Part shown: piece by piece, positions 18,701-24,928 of the stretch
Layout: each line of letters opens with the position of its first letter
How positions within the stretch are numbered: position 1 is the stretch's first letter
Source of the DNA: Microbacterium proteolyticum
GTDB taxonomy: Bacteria > Actinomycetota > Actinomycetes > Actinomycetales > Microbacteriaceae
DNA: 64,000 nucleotides
Assembly (NCBI RefSeq): GCF_014192415.1
Contig: NZ_JACHXY010000001.1
Span: 992,001 to 1,056,000 of the forward strand
Direction of reading: 5' to 3'
The notes under the pieces: generated by a model
Databases searched by the model: none
What the model was told of the DNA's origin: nothing
The model's input: the letters and a program-made list of their open reading frames with translations, nothing else
Made by a program: the position numbers and the translations under genes

Positions 18701-18750
18701 AGGGCGATGAGGGCGCGGTTCTTCAGGCTCAGCACGGCCAGATACGACAC
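15589..18750 (-). CDS. RND family efflux permease (HAE1/AcrB-type)
   Basis: 1053 residues from GTG at 18750, which gives VSYLAVLSLKNRALIALV as the first helix; an ATG 8 codons upstream is the alternative. Typical RND architecture: helix 1, a large porter loop (TYPGASPEVVEADVSTPIEN), helices 2-6 from about residue 330 with the proton-relay Asp pair in GRVVDDSIVVIENIKRH, a second large loop, then helices 8-12 (GIVVTNAIVLIDLVNQYRARG). It is a single gene with no membrane-fusion or outer-membrane partner, as usual in monoderm actinobacteria. It is a probable exporter of drugs or lipids. A palindrome sits just upstream, but no regulator gene is adjacent. Confidence 0.9.
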   Translation of the reverse strand: MSYLAVLSLKNRALIALVTIVAAIFGGLALTSLKQELIPSIEFPQLAVVTTYPGASPEVVEADVSTPIENAIRGVEGLESTTATSTTNSSIVSASFTYGTDLAGAQQKILAAIARIDDQLPESADTTVASASIDDFPVIQLAVTGFSDAQATQSVLQTSVIPDLEDVAGVNGAQIVGGTGQRVTITPDSSQLGERGFTQQAITDALDANGILFPGGSLTEGDQTLTVQTGAKLTSVEEIAALPLVPTDQAQFQAGQTTIGDVAAVALQSDPVTTLSRVDGQPALTIAVTKLPAANTVDVSRGVLAALPTLESALGEGATFTVVFDQAPFVQQSIDALAQEGLLGLVFAVVVILVFLMSVRSTLVTAISIPTSVLITFVGLQAFGYSLNILTLGALTIAIGRVVDDSIVVIENIKRHYVGDAEKIPTIIRAVREVAAAITASTITSVAVFLPIAFVGDVTGELFRPFSLTVTIAMAASLLVSLTIVPVLASWFLKPGKVIRDADGNPADPEAADAPPTRLQKAYVPVLSWTLKHSWVTLTLAVLVLGGTLAAVPLLKTDFLGDSGQNTFTVTQKIGAAPSLDAEDAAAQQVEAVLLDTPGVQTVQTSIGSSGSALRDAFSGGGTGITYSITSESGADQVELRERVRTELEGLTDAGEIEVRAAGGGFGSTDITVDVTAPDSQSLQQASDAVVAGLEGQDGIGQVTSSLSASLPFVSVRVDRDAAAERGLSERAVGALVSGAQQPRQAGTVELDGRGVTVYLATANPPQTIDDLRALEIPSAQGTVRLDEIATVDESQTPPSITTARGLRTASITVTPTSDDLGSSSGTVTEALAGLSLPDGATAEVGGVVTDQQDAFAQLGLALLAAILIVYVVMVATFKSLRQPLELLVSVPFAATGAIVMLLITGVPLGVAGMIGALMLVGIVVTNAIVLIDLVNQYRARGLSVHDATIVGGARRLRPILMTALAAIFALVPMALGITGHGGFISQPLAVVVIGGLVSSTFLTLLVLPTLYNLIEGASERRRERRAARDGGEGPPSGAGDHPVTRRALRGQH

Positions 18751-18776
18751 GGAGCACCCTTCGGGGGTCGGCATTG

Positions 18777-18792
18777 GATACAGAGATGTATC
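18777..18792. promoter_or_regulatory. Operator-like palindrome before the RND gene
   Basis: A perfect inverted repeat GATACA-GAGA-TGTATC, 26 nt before the GTG start. Its size and spacing suit a TetR- or PadR-type dimer. A further GTATCCC follows at 18800-18806. Confidence 0.5.
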
Positions 18793-18919
18793 GGGACAAG
18801 TATCCCATGCGCCACGGCGAGCGGGCCGGGGAAGAACGGTCGCTGTGGATCAGTCCCCCGGCGGCGCGAACCGGCGCGCGAGCGCCGCCCGGCGCACTGT
18901 GCCGAGGTCGTCGCGCAGA

Positions 18920-18979
18920 CCCCCGAGCCCGTCGAAGGACCCGGCACCGGTCCGCCGCCCCCGGCCCCCGAGCCCGTCG
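18920..18979. repeat. Direct repeat CCCCCGAGCCCGTCG, two copies
   Basis: Two exact 15-bp copies, 45 bp apart (18920-18934, 18965-18979), each followed by an RAGGAMC-like stretch, in the spacer between crcB2 and the RND gene. The reverse complement, CGACGGGCTCGGGGG, resembles the CTTCGACGGGCTCGG-type repeats dispersed in many high-GC actinobacterial genomes. Confidence 0.45.
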
Positions 18980-18995
18980 CAGGAACCGGAACCCG

Positions 18996-19361
18996 TCAGA
19001 GCATCGACCCGAGAGCCAATCCCGCCGCGGCCGCGAACAGCGACCCCGCGAACGACACCGCCGCGTAGGTCGTCGCCACCGCCGTACGCCCCTCCTCGGC
19101 GAGCAGTACCGTGGTCACGGCGACGGCGCTGAAGGTCGTGTATCCGCCGAGCAGGCCGGTGCCGACGATCCATCGCCAGGCCTCTTCGGCGGGGAGCATG
19201 CTCAGGATGCCGAGCACGAAGGCGCCCGAGATGTTGACGACGAGGATGCCCCACGGAAACCGGTCACCGGTCGCGCGCCGCACCGCGGTGTCGAGCAGGA
19301 ACCGCAACGCGGCGCCGACACCTCCGGCGATGGCCACGCCGACGAAGACGAGGGGGGTCAT
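18996..19361 (-). CDS. crcB: Fluoride channel CrcB/Fluc, second subunit
   Basis: 121 residues, four hydrophobic segments, with the family signature GGYTTFSAVAVTT near residue 70 and the NISGAFVLG motif containing the pore Asn at about 38. The Fluc family exports toxic fluoride as a dual-topology dimer. Here, as in many Gram-positives, two dissimilar genes lie in tandem and probably form a heterodimer. The ATG overlaps the stop of the upstream crcB by ATGA. It is the last gene of the operon Rho-N protein > topoisomerase IB > crcB > crcB. Confidence 0.92.
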   Translation of the reverse strand: MTPLVFVGVAIAGGVGAALRFLLDTAVRRATGDRFPWGILVVNISGAFVLGILSMLPAEEAWRWIVGTGLLGGYTTFSAVAVTTVLLAEEGRTAVATTYAAVSFAGSLFAAAAGLALGSML

Positions 19362-19729
19362 CGCTGCCGCCGCCCGCCGCGTCCGAGTACCAGGCCGCCC
19401 CACGCCGCCCCCGTGCCGAGCACCACCGAACCGATGCCCCACCACAGCAGGCCCGGCTCGGCCGCCTCCACGGCCAGCGCACTGTACGTCGTGAAGCCGC
19501 CGAGCACGCCCGTGCCGACGAACAGCTGCACATGCTGCGCGCGCGACGACGCCGACATTCGCGATCTCCACCCGAACAGGATGCCGATCGCGAACGCCCC
19601 CACGACGTTGATGAGCGGCACGAGAGCGGACCCCACATCGTCACCGAGCGCGAGGGTGATGCCCGCACGCAGGGCGGTGCCGATCGCGCCTCCCACGGCG
19701 ACGAGCACGACGTCGCGCAACATCTTCAC
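19358..19729 (-). CDS. crcB: Fluoride channel CrcB/Fluc, first subunit
   Basis: 123 residues with four hydrophobic segments. Signatures are GGAIGTALRAGI at the N-terminus, NVVGAFAIGILFG (pore Asn) and GGFTTYSALAVEA. The GTG start has AGGG 7 nt upstream; an ATG two codons later (19723) is the alternative. It follows the topoisomerase IB gene by 24 bp, leaving no room for a fluoride riboswitch directly in front, so fluoride control, if any, must act from the operon promoter near 21000. Confidence 0.92.
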   Translation of the reverse strand: MKMLRDVVLVAVGGAIGTALRAGITLALGDDVGSALVPLINVVGAFAIGILFGWRSRMSASSRAQHVQLFVGTGVLGGFTTYSALAVEAAEPGLLWWGIGSVVLGTGAAWGGLVLGRGGRRQR

Positions 19730-19753
19730 CGCGCCACCCTACGCCGCGCCCGG

Positions 19754-20719
19754 TCACTCCCCCAGGATCAGGCGCCGGATCGCGGCATCCTTGGATCCGC
19801 CGAGGTCCATCGTGCGGCCCTTGCAGTACAGCGCGAACACGCGCGGGTCGATGTAACTCGCGCGGGCGACGGCGGGGGTGTTGCCGAGCGCCTCGGCGGT
19901 GGCGCGCACGGCGGCGACCTCCGCCTTCTTGCGCTCGTTCTTGCCCCCGGTCGCGCCGACCCGGGCGAGCGATTCGGCGGCGAGGATCGTCCCCCGCAGC
20001 GTCCGGAAGTCCTTCGCGCTGAACGGCCCGCCCGTGAGCGAGCGCACGTACGCGTTGACGTCGCCCGGCGTCAGCGGCACACGGCGGCGACCCCGCTTGT
20101 AACTCAGCAGCGCGGCACGCGAGCGCCCGAGGGCGAGCTCCCCGACGATGGATGCCAACTCCGCATCGTGCAGGGACAGCTCGGCGCGCTTGCCGCTCTT
20201 GGCCGGGAACGACAGGCGCACGAGGTCGCCTTCCACGATCGCGTCGCGCCTCTGCAGCGTCGTGAGCCCGCGGCTGCCGTTCGTGACGAAGTAGCGCGCG
20301 TTGCCCACGCGCGGGGCCACGAGGTCGAGGAAGCGGAACGACACCGCCAGCACGCGCTCGCGGTCGGCCTCGGCGCGACGCAGCGACTGCGTCACACGCG
20401 CGCGGGCCCGGGGCAGCGCTTCGGCCAGCTGCAGCGCACGGGCGAACTTGCCCTTGTCCTGCCGCTTCGACCAGTCGGCGTGGTACGTGTACTGGCGCCG
20501 GCCCGCCTCGTCGGTGCCGACCGCCTGGATGTGCGCGTTGGCCGTCGTGGCGATCCACACCTCGCGCCACGCCGGCGGGATGACCAGCCCGCGCGCACGC
20601 TCGGCGTCGCGCTCGGGCACGGCCGCGCCGGTGTGGTCGACGTAGCGGAAACCCGAGCCCGACCGTACCCGGCGGTAGCCCGGGTCTTCATAGGGCCGGA
20701 CGCGGATGAGGCGGGGCAT
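19754..20719 (-). CDS. DNA topoisomerase IB (poxvirus-type)
   Basis: 321 residues, normal for bacterial TopIB. The N-terminal domain has YRRVRSGSGFRYVD and IPPAWREVWIATTANAHIQAVGTD. The catalytic domain shows KRQDKGKFARALQLAEALP, RVGNARYFVTNGSRGLTTL, the Lys/Arg set in LSYKRGRR and GPFSAKDFRTLRGT, and the nucleophile Tyr in ASYIDPRVF. The enzyme relaxes supercoils by a 3'-phosphotyrosine intermediate without ATP. It is dispensable where known. It lies 4 bp after the Rho-N protein gene and before the two crcB genes on the same strand. Confidence 0.93.
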   Translation of the reverse strand: MPRLIRVRPYEDPGYRRVRSGSGFRYVDHTGAAVPERDAERARGLVIPPAWREVWIATTANAHIQAVGTDEAGRRQYTYHADWSKRQDKGKFARALQLAEALPRARARVTQSLRRAEADRERVLAVSFRFLDLVAPRVGNARYFVTNGSRGLTTLQRRDAIVEGDLVRLSFPAKSGKRAELSLHDAELASIVGELALGRSRAALLSYKRGRRRVPLTPGDVNAYVRSLTGGPFSAKDFRTLRGTILAAESLARVGATGGKNERKKAEVAAVRATAEALGNTPAVARASYIDPRVFALYCKGRTMDLGGSKDAAIRRLILGE

Positions 20720-20723
20720 CGCG

Positions 20724-20993
20724 TCAGTGGTGTCGGAGCAGGTCGATCAGCTCCGCCTTCTTCTTGCCCGAGTATCCGGTGATACCGAGTTCTTTCGCGC
20801 GGATCTTCAGCTCGTCGACGGTGCGATCCTCGTAGTTCTCGGCGTGGCCGCCCTTCTCGCCGATCGCGTCGCGGCCCTCGGCTGCAGCGGCGTTCGAGAT
20901 GCGAGCCGCCTTCTCTTTCGAGTCGCCCTGGTCGCGCAGCTCCTCGTAGAGTGCGGGGTCCTTCAAACTGCCGGATCCACGTCCCTGGGGCAT
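20724..20993 (-). CDS. Small Rho N-terminal/SAP-like domain protein
   Basis: 89 residues. The ATG at 20993 has a GGAAGGAGA site 6 nt upstream; a longer frame lacks support. The N-terminal half (KDPALYEELRDQG, SKEKAARISNAAAAEGR) is the conserved segment of short actinobacterial proteins of the DUF7218 kind. The C-terminal half (RTVDELKIRAKELGITGYSGKKKAELIDLLR) is a Rho-N/SAP-like helix-extended-helix nucleic-acid binding domain. It is the first gene of the operon with topoisomerase IB, so a DNA-architectural role is plausible but unproven. Confidence 0.85.
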   Translation of the reverse strand: MPQGRGSGSLKDPALYEELRDQGDSKEKAARISNAAAAEGRDAIGEKGGHAENYEDRTVDELKIRAKELGITGYSGKKKAELIDLLRHH

Positions 20994-21120
20994 GACCGTC
21001 TCCTTCCGTGGGAATCCTGACGCTACGGGCGGGAACGACCACGCCCGCGCGGGGTTGACAACGCGCAGAGGCGACGCTCGCAGACACAGCCACCTCACAC
21101 CTCCGACGGGTTGACGCAGA

Positions 21121-21161
21121 CGCGATATATCGCGAAACTGTCCGTAACGCGATATATCGCG
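21121..21161. promoter_or_regulatory. Twin operators CGCGATATATCGCG before DUF4097/PadR
   Basis: Two identical perfect 14-bp palindromes (21121-21134 and 21148-21161), 27 bp apart centre to centre. They are directly downstream of a TTGACG (21111-21116) and upstream of the DUF4097 ATG. They are AT-centred in very GC-rich DNA and most likely bind the PadR protein encoded by the same operon. The Rho-N operon diverges from the same spacer. Confidence 0.75.
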
Positions 21162-21178
21162 AGTGAGGAGCCCCAGCC

Positions 21179-22024
21179 ATGGAGAAATGGATCATCCACC
21201 CCGGAGAGACGCGCGTCATCGACCTCGATGCCGTGCGTGAGCTCAAGATCGGCCTCGTCGGCGGACAGGTCGACGTCATCGCCCACGATGAGCCCGACAC
21301 ACGCATCGAAGTGCACGGCGTCACCGTCAAAGACCTCCGTATCGAGGTCGTCGACGGCCGCCTCGAGATCGACCACCCGCAGCTGCGCTGGGACAACTTC
21401 CTCGAGGTGTTCCGCAACTTCGGCGCCGGCGGCCCCAAGGCCGAGGTCAGCGTCGCCGTCCCGCGCACCGTCGCCCTGACCCTCGGCGTCGTCAGCGCGA
21501 GCGCGCTCGTCGCGGGTCTTCGCACCGACGTGCGCCTGAACACCGTCTCGGGCGACATCATGGTCGACGGCCTCGTCGGCGACGTCGACCTCAACGCCGT
21601 GTCGGGCGACGTGCAGGTGCGCGAGCTCGACGGTGCCCTGAGCGCCAACAGCGTCTCGGGCGACGTCGCGGCCACGGGCCGCATCACCAAGGCGTCGATC
21701 GACACGGTGTCGGGCGCGATGCTCGTCGACTCCAGCGGGACCACCCAGTCGATCAGCCTCAACTCCGTCAGCGGCACGGCCACCGTGCGACTCGACCGAT
21801 CGCTCCCGGCCAACTACGTCTCGCGCTCGGTCAGCGGCCGCGTGCAGATCGACGGTCAGGTGCGCTCGGGCAAGGGTCCCACCAACTACACCGGCTCCAC
21901 CGGCGCCCTCGCGGGATCGTTCGTCGACGTGCGCGCCAACACCGTCTCTGGCGAGATCACGGTCCTCCGACGCGGCATCTCGGGCCTGCGCCCCGAGGAA
22001 CTCGCCGGAGAGGAGGAGTGGTGA
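21179..22024 (+). CDS. DUF4097 beta-strand repeat protein
   Basis: 281 residues, no signal peptide or membrane segment. After an N-terminal beta domain (WIIHPGETRVIDLDAVRELKIGLVGGQVDVI) there is a right-handed repeat of short strands with the recurring phrase NTVSGD/NAVSGDV/NSVSGDV/DTVSGA/NSVSGT/NTVSGE, about seven turns between residues 115 and 265. This is the adhesin/DUF4097 pattern, of unknown function. The stop TGA overlaps the ATG of the padR gene (TGATG), a pairing seen widely in actinobacteria, and the operon is probably autorepressed through the twin palindromes upstream. Confidence 0.87.
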   Translation: MEKWIIHPGETRVIDLDAVRELKIGLVGGQVDVIAHDEPDTRIEVHGVTVKDLRIEVVDGRLEIDHPQLRWDNFLEVFRNFGAGGPKAEVSVAVPRTVALTLGVVSASALVAGLRTDVRLNTVSGDIMVDGLVGDVDLNAVSGDVQVRELDGALSANSVSGDVAATGRITKASIDTVSGAMLVDSSGTTQSISLNSVSGTATVRLDRSLPANYVSRSVSGRVQIDGQVRSGKGPTNYTGSTGALAGSFVDVRANTVSGEITVLRRGISGLRPEELAGEEEW

Positions 22025-22629
22025 TGAGCCCCGTCTTCTCGCACGGCGACCTGCGCCTGTACATCCTGAGCCTGCTCGATGAGGCGCCGCGCCACGGTTA
22101 CGACCTGATGCAGGCACTCACCGAACGCACCGGCGGCACGTACTCGCCCTCGGCCGGCACGATCTATCCCCGGCTCTCCAAGCTCGAAGAAGAGGGCCTG
22201 GTCACCAAGACCGTCGACGGTCGCAAGACCGTGTACGAGATCACGGATGCCGGACGCGCCGAAGTGGCGAATCGCACCGGCGATCTGGAGGGCATCCAGG
22301 CGGGCCTGGCCGACAGCGTCCGCCTGATCGCCGACGAGGTGCGCGGAAGCGTGCGGGATGCCATGCGGAGTCTGCGTGCCGACCTGGCCGCCGCTTCCCG
22401 CGAGGAGCGCGAGCAGGCGAAGGCGGCTCCCGCCGACGACCCCCGCGCGCGCAGCCGCGAGCAACTCTCGCGCGCCGACGCCGCGATCACCGAGTTCCGT
22501 GGCCGCATGCGCTCGGAACTTCGATCGCACGTCGCGCGCGGCGGCGAGCTCGCGGCATCCGGAGTCGACGAGATCGAGGCGGCGCTGCGTCAGGCGTCCG
22601 AGGCGGTGACCCGCGCGATGCGCGGCTGA
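22024..22629 (+). CDS. PadR family transcriptional regulator
   Basis: 201 residues from the ATG at 22024, with AGGAGGAG 5 nt upstream; GTG codons at 22018 and 22021 are possible alternatives. The N-terminal winged helix is clear: LRLYILSLLDEAPRHGYDLM, SAGTIYPRLSKLEEEGLV, GRKTVYEITDAGR. The C-terminal half is a long, charged helical dimerisation region (AASREEREQAKA and onward), larger than in minimal PadR proteins. It is translationally coupled to the DUF4097 gene and likely represses its own operon via the two CGCGATATATCGCG sites. The inducer is unknown. Confidence 0.92.
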   Translation: MSPVFSHGDLRLYILSLLDEAPRHGYDLMQALTERTGGTYSPSAGTIYPRLSKLEEEGLVTKTVDGRKTVYEITDAGRAEVANRTGDLEGIQAGLADSVRLIADEVRGSVRDAMRSLRADLAAASREEREQAKAAPADDPRARSREQLSRADAAITEFRGRMRSELRSHVARGGELAASGVDEIEAALRQASEAVTRAMRG

Positions 22630-22633
22630 CTCG

Positions 22634-23146
22634 TCACTCCCACGGGAGCTGATCGTCGGCGCCGACCGGGTCGTCCTGCGGGACGACGAGCACCGGTCGG
22701 CGCTGGCGGTGGCTCAGCCGGGCCGCGACGGATCCGGTGAGGAACTCCCGCAGAGACTCGCCGAGGCCGCGCTTGCGCGTGCCCACCACCAGCACCGACG
22801 CGTGGATCTCCTCAGCGAGCCGGATCAGCGCGAGCGCCGGGTCACCGATCTCCTGTCGGACGCTCCACGCGACCGCGTCACCCTCGAGGGCCTCGGCGGT
22901 GGCTCGTCGCACGTCGCCCAGCGCCGCCTCGGACGCCGCTCCAGCGACGTCGCCGGTCGAGGAGTGCACGTAGCCGTCGGGGTCTTCGAAAGCGACGAAT
23001 CGCGTGGTGTCGACGTGCACGACGACGAGCTCGACGTGTGCGAGCGCCGCCTGTCGCGCGGCTTCCCGCACGACCCGGGCCGACTGCCCGGGAACGACGC
23101 CGGCGATCACCGGTCCCGTGGGAGCGTGGTGGGGCTGGTCAGTCAT
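22634..23146 (-). CDS. Universal stress protein (UspA domain)
   Basis: 170 residues, a single Usp domain. The ATP-binding signature G-X2-G-X9-G-S is present near the C-terminus (VVGTRKRGLGESLREFLTGS), and the N-terminal strand is followed by VREAARQAALAHVELVVVHVD. The N-terminal VIAGVVPGQS departs from the usual VGVDGS. A GAGAGGAAA ribosome-binding site precedes the ATG. Usp proteins bind ATP and support survival in stress or low oxygen. The gene is convergent with padR, with only 4 bp between the stop codons. Confidence 0.88.
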   Translation of the reverse strand: MTDQPHHAPTGPVIAGVVPGQSARVVREAARQAALAHVELVVVHVDTTRFVAFEDPDGYVHSSTGDVAGAASEAALGDVRRATAEALEGDAVAWSVRQEIGDPALALIRLAEEIHASVLVVGTRKRGLGESLREFLTGSVAARLSHRQRRPVLVVPQDDPVGADDQLPWE

Positions 23147-23305
23147 GAGTGTTTCCTCTCGCCGGCCGGACCGGGCAGACGCCGCCCGACGGCTCAGCCG
23201 GAATGCGCCGTGATATCCTGGGTGTTACTCTTACCGGCTCGGTCCGGAACCGCAATACGCAGGGCCTCAACGCGGCCCTCGACGTCGATCGTGAGGGGGT
23301 CTCGC

Positions 23306-23488
23306 ATGGGGCGTGGCCGTCAGAAGGCGAAGAACACCAAGATCGCCCGTGAGCTGAAGTACGACACCTATTCGGTGAACTACTCCGCTCTCGAGCGCGA
23401 ACTGGGTGCACCCGCTCCGGGTGAAGACGCGTACGTCGACAAGTGGGCCGACCAGTACAGCGACGAGTACGAAGGCGAGAAGGCCTGA
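23306..23488 (+). CDS. DUF3073 family small protein
   Basis: 60 residues: a basic N-terminus MGRGRQKAKNTKIARELKY followed by an acidic C-terminus (DKWADQYSDEYEGEKA). This matches DUF3073, a short protein conserved across actinobacteria and often encoded near purM, as here (about 3 kb away). Its function is unknown; the charge pattern suggests nucleic-acid or ribosome contact. GAGGGGG lies 8 nt upstream of the ATG. A TATCCT at 23214-23219 could be the -10, giving a leader of about 80 nt. Confidence 0.9.
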   Translation: MGRGRQKAKNTKIARELKYDTYSVNYSALERELGAPAPGEDAYVDKWADQYSDEYEGEKA

Positions 23489-23710
23489 CGCCTTCCGCGT
23501 CGGCGGACGCCACCGTCATCCGTCGACGCGCGAAGAGGCCGCTCCGTCATCGTCACCGCCGTTTTCGGGCGGTTCGTCAGCGGGCGGTTCGCTTCGGCGC
23601 GCGGTCGGCGGCGAGCAATCCCTTCAGGGGCCGACGCCGGTGCGACGCCGGATCGCGGGCGGTTCCGCCCGTTCGCCCTGGGGTGGTCGGCGCGAGAGTT
23701 CGCACGGTCG
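23489..23710. other. Intergenic region, DUF3073 to MFS transporter
   Basis: 222 bp between convergent genes. The only structure seen is a 7-bp hairpin, CGGGCGG-TT-CCGCCCG, at 23656-23671, which may terminate one or both units. GGGCGGTTC-like pieces recur several times. Confidence 0.4.
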
Positions 23711-24928
23711 TCACCACGACGAGCCGGTGCGCCTCTCCCACGCCTCTTCGACCGATTCCCGTCGGGCCATGATGATCGCGGCCGGAACGACGAGCAGCAG
23801 CGCGGCACCGAGCACGAGCAGCCCCGCCGTCCAACCGCCGGTCACCTCGTGCGTCACCCCGATCGCGAGGGGCATGAGGGCCGCGAACCCGTACCCCGCG
23901 CTCTGCACGAAGGCGCTGACGGCGACGGCCGTCTCGTGCGAACGGGTGCGCAGCCCGAAGAGCACGAGGGCGAGCGGGAACATCAGGGGCGGGATGCCGA
24001 TGAGCACCACCCACAGCGGGGTCGCCGCCGCGGGCGCCACGAGAAGACCGGCGATCCCCGTCAGTCCGCCGAGGATGGCCACCGCGTAGAACGGGGTCGT
24101 CCGCCCGAGACGCGCCACGAGCACGGGCACCAGCAGCGACACCGGGAGCCCCATGAACGCGAAGAGGGCGAGCAGACCGCCGGCCTCGGCGGCATCCACC
24201 CCGGCGTCGTCGATGAGGATCAACGGCAACCACGCGAACATCCCGTACGCGACGGCGGAGTTCACCCCGAATGTGATCACCAGCGCCCAGGTCTGCGGCA
24301 CCCGCACGATCCGCGACAGCACCGACGCCCGGGGCTCGGCGACCACGTCGGAGCGCGAGGCACGGGCGCGCAGACTCATCGCGACCCACGGAACCACCGC
24401 GACCACCGCCACGACCGCCCACGTCACGAACGACCCCCGCCAGCCGACCGCCTCGGCGAGGGGCACGGCCACGAGCGGGGGCGTGAACGTCGCCACGGCC
24501 ATCGTGGTCGAATACACCGTCGTCATGAGCCCGATGCGCTCGGGGAAGTACTTCTTCACCACGGTGGGCAACAGCACGTTCGCCACCCCGACGGCGGCGA
24601 AGACACCGGCCGTCGCCGCCAGCAGCGTCCACGCGTCGACGGCAGCGGCACGCAGCGCCAGCATCACGGCGCCGACGACTGCGGCGACGAGCACCGTGCG
24701 CTCCAGCCCGAGACGTCGCTCGATCGCCGGCGTGACCATGCCCGACAGGGCGAACGCCACGGGCGGCGCCATACCGATCAGCCCGACGACCGCGGCGGGC
24801 ACCTCGAAGTCGCGGCCGATGACCGTCAGCAGGGGCGAGAGCGACGCCACCGCGATGCGCAGCGTCAACGCGAGCAGCACGACGGCCGCCGCGGCGAGCG
24901 CGACATGTCCCGCCGCGCGGCGGGTCAA
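23711..24928 (-). CDS. MFS transporter, CynX/NimT-like
   Basis: About 405 residues and 12 hydrophobic segments. The first is at LALTLRIAVASLSPLL, followed by VPAAVVGLIGMAPPVAFALSGM and the loop ANVLLPTVVKKYFPERIGLMTTVYST, typical of the CynX/NimT (cyanate or nitroimidazole transporter) branch. The start is uncertain: a TTG at 24928 overlaps the purF stop (TTGA) and gives LTRRAAGH; the frame stays open further up inside purF. It is translationally coupled to purF, so it may move a nucleobase-related or other small compound; the substrate cannot be told. Confidence 0.82.
   Translation of the reverse strand: MTRRAAGHVALAAAAVVLLALTLRIAVASLSPLLTVIGRDFEVPAAVVGLIGMAPPVAFALSGMVTPAIERRLGLERTVLVAAVVGAVMLALRAAAVDAWTLLAATAGVFAAVGVANVLLPTVVKKYFPERIGLMTTVYSTTMAVATFTPPLVAVPLAEAVGWRGSFVTWAVVAVVAVVPWVAMSLRARASRSDVVAEPRASVLSRIVRVPQTWALVITFGVNSAVAYGMFAWLPLILIDDAGVDAAEAGGLLALFAFMGLPVSLLVPVLVARLGRTTPFYAVAILGGLTGIAGLLVAPAAATPLWVVLIGIPPLMFPLALVLFGLRTRSHETAVAVSAFVQSAGYGFAALMPLAIGVTHEVTGGWTAGLLVLGAALLLVVPAAIIMARRESVEEAWERRTGSSW

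Noticed and set aside
19730..19753. Fluoride riboswitch before crcB
   Set aside because: Only 24 bp separate the topoisomerase stop and the crcB start, too little for the aptamer.
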